NCBI RefSeq assembly: GCF_014696225.1 | Contig: NZ_JACJPV010000037.1 | Coordinates: 1 to 37,294, forward strand | Length of the DNA: 37,294 nucleotides | Reading direction: 5' to 3' | Source: Anabaena sp. FACHB-1237 | Lineage (GTDB): Bacteria; Cyanobacteriota; Cyanobacteriia; Cyanobacteriales; Nostocaceae | Part shown: in pieces, positions 23,995 through 32,957 of the stretch | How positions within the stretch are numbered: the stretch's first letter is position 1 | Layout: every line of letters starts with the position of its first letter | Position numbers and translations under genes: made by a program | Notes under the pieces: generated by a model | What the model was told of the DNA's origin: nothing | Databases searched by the model: none | The model's input: the letters and a program-made list of their open reading frames with translations, nothing else

Positions 23995-26628
23995 TCAATT
24001 TTCAGTAATTTCAGTAATTTTCAATAAATCTAAACCTTGCATAAATATATCATCTATTGCTAACATTTCCCCATCTTGCGTCATAAATTTATGATCTCTG
24101 GTACTTCTAATTATTGAACCATCATCTAAAATATATTCATATATTTCCTGTTCTCCTCTATTATGCCATTGGGCAATTTTTTGAGTGTAAATTATCCCTT
24201 GATCATTAATTGTATACACACTACAATCAATTTGTTTTTCCACAATTTCACCAATATTTAAAAACCCATATTCCACTGTTAAAATTGCTGTTTCATAACT
24301 TAAACAATATTCCGCAAATTTCAACATATCCGCAAATAAATGTTCTGCTACTTGGGTTTTTACCCCATTTTTTGTTGCCCCATCAATAAATTTCTCCTGT
24401 TGTTTCTGCATTTCTGCAACTTTCTTTTTACCCATTGCGCGACGCAATAAGTCCGCTTGTCCTAAGGAATATCCTGCCATATCTTGAGCAATTTTCATAA
24501 TTTGCTCTTGATAAACCATAATTCCATAGGTTTCATTTAAAATAGGTTGTAATATTTGACTGTCATATTCAATTTCTTCTCGCCCATGTTTCCGGTTAAT
24601 AAATTTAGGAATTAATCCCGCATCTAATGGACCTGGCCGATATAATGCTAAAATGGAAGAAATATCTTCAATATTAGAAGGTTTTAAATCTTTAACTATT
24701 TGTTTCATGCCTGATGATTCTAATTGAAATATTCCCTCTAAATCTCCTGCTGCTAGTAGGGAGTATGCTTTACCCACATCCTTTGGTAATGTACTATGTT
24801 CTCCTTTTAATAATATTTTTTGGGCTTTTCTTTCTTGTCCTGTAATCTCATCAGGATCTACTTTATGTCCCTGATTTTGGGCTATTAAATCTATGGTTTT
24901 TTGAATTAAAGTTAAGTTTCTTAATCCTAAAAAGTCCATTTTTAATAAGCCTAATGATTCTAAATCTTCCATGAAATATTGGGTAATTACTGAACCATCA
25001 TTATTTTTTTGTAGCGGTACTAATTCATCTAATGGTTCAGCAGAAATAACCACTCCCGCAGCATGAACTCCGAAGGTTTTATTTGTTCCTTCTATTCTCA
25101 TGGCCATATCTATCCAGCGTCTTGTATTGGGATCTTGATCATATTTGTCTTTGAATTGTGGTTCTGGGGTTTCCTCAGAGATCATCACTTTTAATTTTGT
25201 CGGTTTTCCTCTGACTACAGGAATCATTTTAGCCATTTTGTCTGCTTCCCCATAAGGTATATCTAATACTCTAGCGACATCTTTTAATACTGCTTTGGAT
25301 GTGAGTCTGTTAAATGTAATAATTTGCGCTACTCTATCTACACCATATTTATTAGTTACATATTCTATGACTTGATCTCTTTTTTCAATGCAAAAGTCTG
25401 TATCAATATCAGGCATTGATTTTCGTTCGGGATTTAAAAATCTCTCAAATAATAATCCATGATGTACGGGATCTATGTTAGTAATTCTCATGGCATAAGC
25501 TACTAATGATCCAGCGGCTGATCCTCTTCCTGGTCCTACGGGAATATTATTATCTCTGGCAAATTTGATATAATCCCACACTACTAAAAAGTAGGTGGAA
25601 AATCCCATTTGTTGAATCATTTTTAGTTCATATTCTAATCTTTCTTTATAAACTGGATCTACTTCGTTGCGAGTTTTGCGATTTAATCTTTCTAGTAATC
25701 CTTTCCAGGCTATTTCTTCGGCATAAGTATCAGGAGTATGACCAGAAGGTATGGGAGGAGTGGGAATTTTTGGCTCATCCATGATGTGATAAGGTTCTAC
25801 TTTATCAGCTATTTCTTCTGTAGTGGCGATCGCTTTTTTTATAATTTCTTCTGGTAAATGATCTTTAAATAATAACTGCATTTCCTGTTCTGATTTGAGA
25901 TATTCTGTACCACTATATCTCATGCGATTATCTTCACTAATTAACTTACCTGTTTGAATACACAGTAAAGCATCATGGGCTTCTACATCAAAACAGGAAA
26001 TAAAATGAGAGTCATTAGTAGCAATAAATTTTATATCTAATTCTTGAGCAATTTTGACAATTTCCACATTTACAATTCTATCTTCTTGTGAACCATGATC
26101 TTGTATTTCTAAATAAAAATCTTCCCCAAATACATCTTTATACCATTTGGCAATTCTTCGCGCTATATCTGGTTTATTACTTAAAATTGCTTGGGGTATT
26201 TCTCCTCCTAAACAAGCACTGGTAACTATTAACCCTTCTCGATATTGTTTGAGTAAATCTTTATTAATACATGGTCGGGAAAATATACCTTTTCCTTGGA
26301 CTCCTTTTAAATGAGAAATTGTCGTCAGTTTAACTAAATTTTTATAACCTTTGGTATTTTTTGCTAATACTACTTGATGATATTTAGGACGACGTTCTTG
26401 TTTATCAATTTCCCCATTAATCAGATACATTTCATTACCAATAATGGGTTTAATATTTTTAGTACGGCAAATTTTGATCAATTCTATTGCACCATACATC
26501 ACTCCATGATCTGTCAGAGCGATCGCTTTCATTCCCAACTCAATGGCTTTATCTACTAACTCTGGTAACTGACTAGCACCATCAAGTAAACTGTAATCAC
26601 TGTGAATATGTAAAGGTACAAAAGACAT
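23995..26628 (-). CDS. dnaE: DNA polymerase III alpha subunit, N-terminal half with split intein
   Basis: The first of two genes encoding the replicative polymerase; the product is joined to DnaE-C by protein trans-splicing. The 877-residue chain has a PHP domain ([15 protein letters not shown] at the start, [11 protein letters not shown]), then the polymerase palm/fingers with [14 protein letters not shown] and the catalytic PDIDTDF (about 405-411), up to the extein end LKFAEY. Residue 775 begins the N-intein [14 protein letters not shown] (103 residues), and no polymerase sequence follows. I choose the ATG at 26626-26628; the open frame extends five codons to a TTG. No dnaE-C lies in the window, as expected since the halves are unlinked in cyanobacteria. 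Confidence 0.96.
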   Translation of the reverse strand: MSFVPLHIHSDYSLLDGASQLPELVDKAIELGMKAIALTDHGVMYGAIELIKICRTKNIKPIIGNEMYLINGEIDKQERRPKYHQVVLAKNTKGYKNLVKLTTISHLKGVQGKGIFSRPCINKDLLKQYREGLIVTSACLGGEIPQAILSNKPDIARRIAKWYKDVFGEDFYLEIQDHGSQEDRIVNVEIVKIAQELDIKFIATNDSHFISCFDVEAHDALLCIQTGKLISEDNRMRYSGTEYLKSEQEMQLLFKDHLPEEIIKKAIATTEEIADKVEPYHIMDEPKIPTPPIPSGHTPDTYAEEIAWKGLLERLNRKTRNEVDPVYKERLEYELKMIQQMGFSTYFLVVWDYIKFARDNNIPVGPGRGSAAGSLVAYAMRITNIDPVHHGLLFERFLNPERKSMPDIDTDFCIEKRDQVIEYVTNKYGVDRVAQIITFNRLTSKAVLKDVARVLDIPYGEADKMAKMIPVVRGKPTKLKVMISEETPEPQFKDKYDQDPNTRRWIDMAMRIEGTNKTFGVHAAGVVISAEPLDELVPLQKNNDGSVITQYFMEDLESLGLLKMDFLGLRNLTLIQKTIDLIAQNQGHKVDPDEITGQERKAQKILLKGEHSTLPKDVGKAYSLLAAGDLEGIFQLESSGMKQIVKDLKPSNIEDISSILALYRPGPLDAGLIPKFINRKHGREEIEYDSQILQPILNETYGIMVYQEQIMKIAQDMAGYSLGQADLLRRAMGKKKVAEMQKQQEKFIDGATKNGVKTQVAEHLFADMLKFAEYCLSYETAILTVEYGFLNIGEIVEKQIDCSVYTINDQGIIYTQKIAQWHNRGEQEIYEYILDDGSIIRSTRDHKFMTQDGEMLAIDDIFMQGLDLLKITEITEN
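23998..24306 (-). other. N-terminal part of the DnaE split intein
   Basis: 103 residues after extein ...AEY. Block A is C1[13 protein letters not shown]; block B includes [14 protein letters not shown], with the T-x-x-H pair that assists the first N-S acyl shift. Clear homology to the Npu/Ssp DnaE-N inteins, including the acidic [12 protein letters not shown] stretch before the end. It has Ala at position 7 where Npu has Glu. It must pair with a C-intein of about 36 residues encoded elsewhere. Confidence 0.95.
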
Positions 26629-26715
26629 ATCAGGATTTAGCAAAACAACAAATTATTAGATTAACAGTTTTTTGTCATCATGAGCAGAATTTATTTTTTA
26701 GGTGGGTATAGGTAA

Positions 26716-26818
26716 TAAGCTATTACGCAGCTAAATCCAATAATCCTGATCTTGTCAAGTTCTGTGGTGCAGGCATCTTGTCTGCTAGAGTTATACAAAT
26801 TAAATGCACAACAGCTTA
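26716..26818. mobile_element. 103-bp MITE-like element, copy B
   Basis: Starts TAAGCTATTACGCAGCTAAA and ends TTAAATGCACAACAGCTTA. The ends are imperfect inverted repeats, and the inner GCAGGCATCTTGTCTGC is palindromic. Homologous in order to 15107-15211. It lies upstream of dnaE and downstream of the 58-residue gene. Confidence 0.7.
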
Positions 26819-26864
26819 TTTATACTTATCCCACCTAGCGTTAATTTAAGTTTAATAAGTATTA

Positions 26865-27041
26865 TTATTGCTGTGGTCCTTTAGCATCACATTCTTTATT
26901 CCAGCATCTTTCCAACAGTTGAATCCGCCAAATAATAGCAAAACGTTGGGGATTCCAGATAATTTTAGTATCATTGCTGAATAATGGCTGGTTTAAATAT
27001 TGCCATAGCGGAAATTTAATTTTTATGTGTTTGGAAGTCAT
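26865..27041 (-). CDS. Small conserved protein, unknown function
   Basis: 58 residues: MTSKHIKIKFPLWQYLNQPL, FSNDTKIIWNPQRFAIIWRI, QLLERCWNKECDAKGPQQ. Rich in Trp (four), basic in the middle, with two cysteines (RCWNKEC). It has the look of the many short Nostocales conserved hypotheticals, but I cannot name a family. The reading frame is complete from ATG to stop. There is no Shine-Dalgarno sequence on the coding strand (upstream is GCTCCTCCT); a purine-rich AGGAGG lies on the opposite strand, pointing away. It sits between two regions of repeats. Confidence 0.5.
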   Translation of the reverse strand: MTSKHIKIKFPLWQYLNQPLFSNDTKIIWNPQRFAIIWRIQLLERCWNKECDAKGPQQ

Positions 27042-28055
27042 AGGAGGAGCAAGGTATTATCATAGCGTTTGCTGGGTAATTAGTCATTTCTTTTCATTAC
27101 TGATACCCGTATATTTAATAGATTAAACTAGTATTTTGTACTTGTGTTGATTGTCATAGTAGAACTTCACAAAAAATTACCAAAAATTACCTTTTCTCAG
27201 GGACCAAAGAAAATATCATACAATTACACCTAACCACATTAACTTGTTTGTATAAACAGTGGCTATGCAATTGATTATGTTTACGGATAGCGAAGAAAGT
27301 TGACCACATAGCATGATAAACAATAGCATGATAAACATTTCTGATAATTTTCTATCTTAATTTTTCTGAATTTTGTAGCACTTACACAAGTGTTATAAGA
27401 AATGTTAGAAGATAAATATAATGTATTTAATGTTAGCAAATATAAATTATTATTAAATTTATTTATATCAAAATTTATGTAAACACATCAGAAATAGACA
27501 GATTGATAATACATAACCTACCATACAAATACTTCATCATAAAAATAATCTTTCTAAATTATCTTGCTCTTTTTGTAATAAAAGTATAATGCGATTATAA
27601 TCACTACATAATGTAGCATGATCAAGAGAAATGATTTATGTTCCTAATTTCTTACTCCGAAACAGGATATACATCTGGTGAAAATTAGATGTGCGTTGTT
27701 TAAAACCATTGTAGAGATGTTCTATAGAACGTCTCTACATTAACTACCACCAGATATCTAATGTAGAGAGGTTCCATAAAATATCTCTACAAGACTTTTA
27801 AGTTACGCACATTTTACGCACATTTACAGCAGTTTTCAAATATTTAAACCACAAATAGACTCTTGTATTTCTAACATACTTTGTATTTCGTTTCCCTAAT
27901 ACGGGCGCGAAAAATGTGGTTCATTTACCTGAAAATAGCTGTAATATTCTCTTGCAACCAAGTTCTATCAACCAATGCAAGTATAAAAATTACTCGTCCA
28001 CCATACCAATTAACAATTACCCAAAAACCCAACCCAAAATCACCTCATTAAAAAT
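27042..28055. other. One-kilobase intergenic region upstream of the 58-residue gene
   Basis: AT-rich with no frame I can call. Contains paired palindromes at 27711-27738 and 27763-27790 (listed separately). On the minus strand around 27560-27640 a short frame DHATLCSDYNRIILLLQKEQ then DNLERLFL ends in a stop and may be a gene tail, but no family is recognised. Confidence 0.4.
27711..27790. repeat. Tandem pair of 28-bp palindromes
   Basis: GTAGAGATGTTCT ATAGAACGTCTCTAC (27711-27738, near-perfect palindrome) followed by GTAGAGAGGTTCC ATAAAATATCTCTAC (27763-27790, decayed). ATCTGGTG at 27673-27680 and CACCAGAT at 27748-27755 form an outer inverted pair around the first. A weaker relative is near 2101-2132. 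This is a dispersed intergenic repeat. Confidence 0.75.
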
Positions 28056-29534
28056 TTACCATTTGTGTTTTATCCAATCGTAAATTTCTAGATATTTGCT
28101 GCCAGGAATATTCCAAGAATAATCATACTGCATTCCCTGAATCGCTAATTTACTAAACTCTTCTGGCTGTTGATACCACAAATCAATAGCCCTACCCATT
28201 GCAGATTCTAACCCAGGATTATCCCGATCATAAAATACATAACCATTACGTTTTTCCAGTGGTAAATTTTGATCATAATCTCGATCAAAAACTGTATTTA
28301 CTAATCCTCCCACTCCTCTAACAATAGGCACAGTACCATATTTTAAGCCAATCATTTGTGTTAAACCGCAAGGTTCATAATTACTAGGAACAACTATCAT
28401 ATCTGCTCCAGCGTAAATTAAATGGGATAATTCCTCATTAAAACCTAACTCTAAATGCACATCTGGATGATCATTTAAAAACTGTTTTTCATGTTGAAAA
28501 TGGGCATTTATCCATGACTCTGTAGCTGAACCTAATAGAACAAATTGCGCTCCTTTATTTAGTCCATAATAAATGGCATGGTGAACTAAATGTACCCCTT
28601 TTTGATCATCTAAACGTCCAATATAAGCCACTATTGGTTTATCACTGTGGCCTAACATTAATCGTTCTCTTAACGCTTTTTTATTATATGCTTTTTGTTC
28701 AAAATCTCCCCAACTATAATGATAGGGGATATAACGATCAACTTGAGGATTCCAAAAATCGTAATCTATACCATTGAGAACCCCTGTAAATTTGTTTTGA
28801 TGCAAATATAGCGTGTGTCCTAAACCGCAACCAACATCAGTATTTCTTGCTTCTATTGCATGGTTAGGAGAAACTGTGGTAACAGCATTAGCGTAGGTTA
28901 TTCCTCCTTTCATGTAATTTAAAGCAAATGGGTTAAAGTTATCTTGTAGTTTATCAGGTTGGTAATAGTATGGTTCTCTATTTAAACCTGTTCCATGTAG
29001 TGCTTTGACTCCGCCTATACCTTGATGTTTAAAATTGTGGATGGTGTAACACACTCTTTGATATTCCATGCCATGATATTTATATATTTCATACAACATC
29101 ACAGGAATTAACCCAGTTTGCCAATCATGACAATGGATAATATCAGGACGTTTATTACTCTGATTTAAAAATTCTAATGCTGCTTTGCTAAAAAAAGCAA
29201 AGCGCATATCGTCATCATCACAACCATAATAACAGCCACGATTAAAAAAGTTGTCTTGACTGTGGGGTTGAATAAAGAAACACACTCTACCATGTACCCA
29301 ACCACAGTAAACTGAACAGTGAATTGCTGCTCCATACCAGGGTACCCATAAGTTGAGATAAGCGTCATGTAATCCCCAAATATGGTCATATCTCATACAA
29401 TCATACATGGGTAAAATTAGTTCTACGCAGTTTCCTCGGTTCTCTAATTCCCTACTCAGTCCGTACACTACATCACCCAAACCCCCCGCTTTAATTACAG
29501 GAGCGCATTCTGAGGCAATCTGTACAATGTACAT
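28056..29534 (-). CDS. glgA: Glycogen synthase (ADP-glucose type)
   Basis: A GT5 glucosyltransferase adding ADP-glucose units to the growing alpha-1,4-glucan, the cyanobacterial carbon store. The 492-residue protein begins MYIVQIASECAPVIKAGGLG; K15-A-G-G-L is the ADP-glucose-binding KxGGL motif. Later motifs include the GT5 PHWQTG equivalent CHDWQTGLIPV, YTIHNFKHQG, GVLNGIDYDFWNP, AYIGRLDDQKGV, and the C-terminal EPCGLTQMIGLKYGTVPIVR with GGL. The ATG at 29532-29534 has GAGAGGAA before it; 22 more in-frame codons upstream are ignored for that reason. Cyanobacteria usually have two glgA paralogues; which one this is I do not decide. No other glycogen gene is adjacent. Confidence 0.96.
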   Translation of the reverse strand: MYIVQIASECAPVIKAGGLGDVVYGLSRELENRGNCVELILPMYDCMRYDHIWGLHDAYLNLWVPWYGAAIHCSVYCGWVHGRVCFFIQPHSQDNFFNRGCYYGCDDDDMRFAFFSKAALEFLNQSNKRPDIIHCHDWQTGLIPVMLYEIYKYHGMEYQRVCYTIHNFKHQGIGGVKALHGTGLNREPYYYQPDKLQDNFNPFALNYMKGGITYANAVTTVSPNHAIEARNTDVGCGLGHTLYLHQNKFTGVLNGIDYDFWNPQVDRYIPYHYSWGDFEQKAYNKKALRERLMLGHSDKPIVAYIGRLDDQKGVHLVHHAIYYGLNKGAQFVLLGSATESWINAHFQHEKQFLNDHPDVHLELGFNEELSHLIYAGADMIVVPSNYEPCGLTQMIGLKYGTVPIVRGVGGLVNTVFDRDYDQNLPLEKRNGYVFYDRDNPGLESAMGRAIDLWYQQPEEFSKLAIQGMQYDYSWNIPGSKYLEIYDWIKHKW

Positions 29535-29716
29535 TACTATTCCTCTCTTTACAAATGTTAATGTTTCATATACATTACTACTGACACTCGGTACTGGCAA
29601 CTATTTAATTATTTCAAAAAGCTCAAATGTGATGGTTTCTTGAGGAACCATGTCAGGGAATTGTGATATTTTATGATTAATTGGGGTTTGCACTAAAAAG
29701 TTTTGTCGTGGAGTCA

Positions 29717-29989
29717 GTAGGGTGCGTCAGATATTCTCAGTCTGTTGATTAATAAAATTTATGCAGTCTAACGCACCCTACGTATCTTCTGATTCTCCCT
29801 CGTCTGTTATAACACATCATGTTTTTTTATTTTTGTCAGGTAATTGGTGCGTTACGCTATCGCTAACGCACCCTACGTATCTTTTGGTTCTCCCTCGTCT
29901 GTTATAACACATCATGTTTTTTTATTTTTGTCAGTGCCTTATTTTTTCAAGGGTAATTGGTGCGTTACGCTATCGCTAACGCACCCTAC
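29717..29989. repeat. Cluster of nested repeats: 65-bp element plus duplicated unit
   Basis: 29717-29781 is a 65-bp element with ends GTAGGGTGCGTCAGA and TCTAACGCACCCTAC; its homologue is at 36938-36998. Directly attached is a spacer (29781-29839, CTCCCTCGTCTGTTATAACA inside) and a 37-bp palindromic unit (29840-29876, GGTGCGTTA ... TAACGCACC). Spacer and unit are then repeated almost exactly (29876-29934 and 29953-29989), the second carrying an 18-base insertion. With flanks, the region 29535-30179 has no gene. Confidence 0.85.
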
Positions 29990-30105
29990 ATGGTACTAAA
30001 GTTTTGTTTTTCTGGATGTGCAGAATATCCATAGTACAGAGTGCAGGGTAAAAAAATTATTTATAATTAGTAATAACCATTTTGTACTATAAACTATGAA
30101 AGGAA

Positions 30106-30145
30106 GATCCCCGACTTATTTTTTTTATTTCAGAAGTCAGGGATA
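30106..30145. repeat. Degenerate copy of the 31-bp palindrome, copy 5
   Basis: GATCCCCGACTT then a T-rich interruption and AGAAGTCAGGGATA. Both arms are recognisable but the centre is expanded. It lies 35 bases past the rnc stop codon. Confidence 0.65.
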
Positions 30146-30179
30146 AAAGCACCAAGACAGAATGCTGACATTTTTTTAT

Positions 30180-30863
30180 TTATAATAAACCTTTCTTTTT
30201 TAAGCTCGCTATAGCATCTTCAGCAGCAGCTTTTTCTGCCTCTTTTTTACTCTTACCTTTACCTTCTCCGTATTCTTTACTATCAACTAAAACTTTAGCA
30301 ATAAATTGTGGTGCGTGGGATGGTCCTCCTATTTGTTCGGTGACATATTTGGGAGTGGTTGGACCAATTTCTTTTTGTACCCATTCCTGAAAACGATTTT
30401 TTGAATCTACATTAGAACGAATTTCTACAATATTTTCTGATACAGAATCAAATAATGGTTCAAGAATGACTTTCAGTGGTTCAACATTATAATTACTATC
30501 TAAATAATAAGCCGCAACGACTGCCTCAAATGTGCTACTTAATAAATTAGGATTTTGAAAACCACCATCTCTAATTGTTCCTTTTCCTAATCGCATTCTA
30601 AAGTCTAAACCAACTTCTAAGGCAAATTTAGCTAATTGTTTTTCTTCTACTAATGCTGCACGTCTACGCGTTAATTCATCTTCTCCTTTATCGGGATAAT
30701 GACTATATAAATATTCTCCACAAAGGAAGTTTAAAATAGCATCTCCTAGAAATTCTAAACGTTCATTGTGTTCTGTTTCTTGGGGGTTTTCATTGACATA
30801 AGAACGATGGGTTAATGCTTGACGTAGGAGTTTTTCGTTATGAAATATTAGAAGTTGGTGCAT
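30180..30863 (-). CDS. rnc: Ribonuclease III
   Basis: Cleaves double-stranded RNA in rRNA and mRNA processing. The 227-residue chain has the catalytic RNase III domain (about 1-145) with the signature NERLEFLGDA (33-42; E34, E37, D41 as metal or structural ligands) and the second acidic site E113 in STFEAVVAAYYLD. A double-stranded RNA-binding domain follows (about 153-224) with PKYVTEQIGGPSHAPQFIAK and GKGKSKKEAEKAAAEDAI. Full bacterial length. It is monocistronic; a palindrome follows. Cyanobacteria often carry more than one RNase III-like gene, so this may not be the only one. Confidence 0.95.
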   Translation of the reverse strand: MHQLLIFHNEKLLRQALTHRSYVNENPQETEHNERLEFLGDAILNFLCGEYLYSHYPDKGEDELTRRRAALVEEKQLAKFALEVGLDFRMRLGKGTIRDGGFQNPNLLSSTFEAVVAAYYLDSNYNVEPLKVILEPLFDSVSENIVEIRSNVDSKNRFQEWVQKEIGPTTPKYVTEQIGGPSHAPQFIAKVLVDSKEYGEGKGKSKKEAEKAAAEDAIASLKKKGLL

Positions 30864-31281
30864 TGTGATTGATTGATTTGTTGATGTTTGAGTGAGATTT
30901 TTTAGTTAATAAGCTGTTGTGCAGCTAAATTTGATCATCCTTATTTTATCAAAGATGGTAATTTATCTATCTTACCTGCAACAATTGTGAAAGCAAGTAT
31001 CAGAGTTAAACTTTGTACAGTTTACTAACTATATACAACAATTTTATTTTTCGCATTAACTTGATTTTTATGATGGGAATTATAGTAAAAATTCTTCCAG
31101 TTTACACTTCCCTGAATCTTCGCAAATTGAAGTAATAAATCAAATTTAGTTAAATTAGGAGTACCAAAATCAGATATAGTTTTAGCTTTTCATGAACCTT
31201 TAGTCACACAATATACAGGTTTTGCCACTGATTAGTTTCACAGTAAAATAACCTGATTTCCAATGTTTATCTAATGTTTAT
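30864..31281. other. Intergenic region with MITE fragment and XisI tail
   Basis: About 420 bases. It contains TAAGCTGTTGTGCAGCTAAA at 30910, a left-end fragment of the 105-bp element, then AT-rich sequence and the plus-strand XisI-like remnant at 31131-31235. No intact gene. Confidence 0.6.
31131..31235 (+). pseudogene. C-terminal remnant of a XisI-like protein
   Basis: A plus-strand stretch of 34 codons: SNKSNLVKLGVPKSDIVLAF then HEPLVTQYTGFATD and stop. XisI proteins (fdxN-element excision-controlling factor family, common next to xisH in cyanobacteria) end with 'LVxxGVPKSDIVLGFHxPxxRxYTGFAVA', an almost direct match. A stop codon just upstream and the absence of the XisI N-terminus show it is a fragment. 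xisH is not present. Identification is from a single conserved C-terminal motif but is quite specific. Confidence 0.65.
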
Positions 31282-31962
31282 CTATGTCAAATTATGGACA
31301 AAATTATTATGTTCTTGACTTGCTAAACCCTGCTGTAAAACAGTTAATACTGTTCCTAAATCTCCTGCTAATAATGCTGATTTTGCTAACCATAAACCAG
31401 GAAAAACCTGAGAAAAAATTATATTATTTTGGTTTGCTTCAAGTTGAATATATTCCCCTTCTTGTAAGCTAAACCAATCAAATTGACAATCATAAACTCG
31501 CCATATTAAATATTCTTGTACTCCATTGCGACGATAAACTTTAAGTTTTTCATGCAAATCATAAGAAGCAGTAGAAGCAGCAATTTCCACAATTAATTCT
31601 GGTGATCCTTCTACATAATCATTTTCATTAATATAGGAATTTCCACCTTTTTCAATTCTTAATAAAGCATCTGGTTGTGGTTCGTTATCAGCATCCAAAC
31701 GCACTGTAGTATTATCAGCTAAACCTATACCCGGTGTATTGGCTGTATAAACTCCTAACCAGGTTATGACGTAAGCATGAGGTTCGCCATGACTTTTGAT
31801 TCTTAATGGTGATGCCACGTAAACAACTCCTTCGATTAATTCAGCTTTTTTGAGATGCGGCATGGCATGGTAACGACGCTCAAATTCAGTACGAGTGAGT
31901 TTGTCACCGTTTTCTAAGGGAAGAATTGTTAAAACTGGAGAAATTGCAGCAGTTGAGATCAT
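31282..31962 (-). CDS. Uma2 family (DUF820) PD-(D/E)XK-like protein
   Basis: 226 residues of the Uma2 family, abundant in cyanobacteria and predicted to be restriction-endonuclease-like nucleases; their biological role is not established. The core has PKxxELIEGVVYVASP-like sequence near 38-52, D98 in EPQPDALL, E126 in PELIVEIAAS and a lysine (K139 or K141) in HEKLKVYRRNG, spaced as in the PD-(D/E)XK nuclease core, then VQEYLIWRV and LQEGEYIQLEAN. It ends with a short extra helix region. It converges with the XisI fragment. A second Uma2 gene follows upstream on the same strand 133 bases away. No mobility feature is attached. Confidence 0.88.
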   Translation of the reverse strand: MISTAAISPVLTILPLENGDKLTRTEFERRYHAMPHLKKAELIEGVVYVASPLRIKSHGEPHAYVITWLGVYTANTPGIGLADNTTVRLDADNEPQPDALLRIEKGGNSYINENDYVEGSPELIVEIAASTASYDLHEKLKVYRRNGVQEYLIWRVYDCQFDWFSLQEGEYIQLEANQNNIIFSQVFPGLWLAKSALLAGDLGTVLTVLQQGLASQEHNNFVHNLT

Positions 31963-32048
31963 AATTTTCTCCCATATCTCGACTATTTTTAACTAATCAT
32001 ATTCTAGCAAAAGAACGATTGTTGTACTTAATTTGTACTTAATTCTCA

Positions 32049-32077
32049 ATACCCAACATCTTGAAGAAGTTGGGTAT
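32049..32077. repeat. Variant palindrome of the 31-bp family, copy 6
   Basis: ATACCCAACATCTTGAAGAA then GTTGGGTAT. CCCAAC pairs with GTTGGG, again a compensated change from CCCCGAC/GTCGGGG. It sits between the two Uma2 genes, 18 bases past the stop of the upstream one, and ends in TTTTAATTTTT on the plus strand. Confidence 0.75.
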
Positions 32078-32094
32078 TTTAATTTTTCCAGTTC

Positions 32095-32865
32095 TTAAAG
32101 TGTATTAATATCAATTCCTTTAGCTTGCAATTTTGCTAACAATTCTTGATATTTTTGACTTTCTTGTTCTGCACGTTGTTTTTCTTGTTCTGCACGTTCA
32201 CTTTCTTGTTCTGCACGTTGTTTTTCTTGTTCCGCACGTTGTTTTTCTTGTTCCGCACGTTCACTTTCTTGTGTCATTTGTTGATGTAATTCTATAGATG
32301 TGAGAAATTTTCGACCATCAGGATAGTAGATTTTTAATTCATCTTCTAAATTATCTCCTGGTAATTCAAAACGGATACCTAAACGTGGACTTACCCAATT
32401 ATTCATTTCTTCAATTGATGCTAACCACTCATCTTTTCTGATTAAACCTATTAACTCAATATTATCTGGATCATAAATATAATATTCTTCTACTCCATAC
32501 CTTTGATAAAATAGCATTTTTTTAGCCATTTCTTTAGTCCTATTTCCTGGAGATAGAATTTCAAAGACTACCTGGGGACCAATATTATTTTCTACCCATT
32601 GTTTATAAGAACCACGATCTCCTTTAGGTCTACCAAATACAATCATTACGTCCGGGGCTTGACAGGTTTTTACGCTTCCCTCTACAGGATACCACAGTAA
32701 ATCACCAGCAATAAATATATTATTATCTGATGCAAATAATATTTCTAAATTTTCTTTAATTTTGACTATCCATTGATATTGTTTAGTATTATCTGCCATT
32801 GGTTTTCCATCACTATCAGGGTAGATGATTTCTGGTTTTTTTTCTGGTATAAGTTGTTGTACCAT
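32095..32865 (-). CDS. Uma2 family protein with heptad-repeat tail
   Basis: 256 residues. The N-terminal Uma2 nuclease-like core has D72 in CQAPDVMIVFG, E102 in VVFEILSPGNRT and K115 or K116 in EMAKKMLFYQRYG, followed by VEEYYIYDPD. After residue 190 comes a run of near-identical heptads (ERAEQEK, QRAEQEK, QRAEQES, ERAEQEK, QRAEQES), a predicted coiled coil of five or six turns, ending with LLAKLQAKGIDINTL. The repeated DNA (about 32158-32275) is a 21-bp tandem array, so copy number may vary between strains. The ATG is at 32863-32865. The tail would allow oligomerisation; the function is unknown. Confidence 0.88.
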   Translation of the reverse strand: MVQQLIPEKKPEIIYPDSDGKPMADNTKQYQWIVKIKENLEILFASDNNIFIAGDLLWYPVEGSVKTCQAPDVMIVFGRPKGDRGSYKQWVENNIGPQVVFEILSPGNRTKEMAKKMLFYQRYGVEEYYIYDPDNIELIGLIRKDEWLASIEEMNNWVSPRLGIRFELPGDNLEDELKIYYPDGRKFLTSIELHQQMTQESERAEQEKQRAEQEKQRAEQESERAEQEKQRAEQESQKYQELLAKLQAKGIDINTL

Positions 32866-32957
32866 ATCTGTATCTCCAATTCTTTGACAGTGGCACTAAT
32901 GAAAGTACTAATATTAACTATTAATAACTATCATAATTATATGATCTTTTAAGTCCA

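Noticed and set aside
27265..27300. 11-codon plus-strand frame MQLIMFTDSEES
   Set aside because: Too short, no ribosome site and no resemblance to a known small photosystem subunit.
29717..29989. CRISPR array
   Set aside because: Only two long, unevenly spaced units with near-identical spacers; spacers in a CRISPR are unique and of even length.
31284..31472. Plus-strand 62-codon frame inside the first Uma2 gene
   Set aside because: Antisense shadow of a gene with recognisable catalytic residues.
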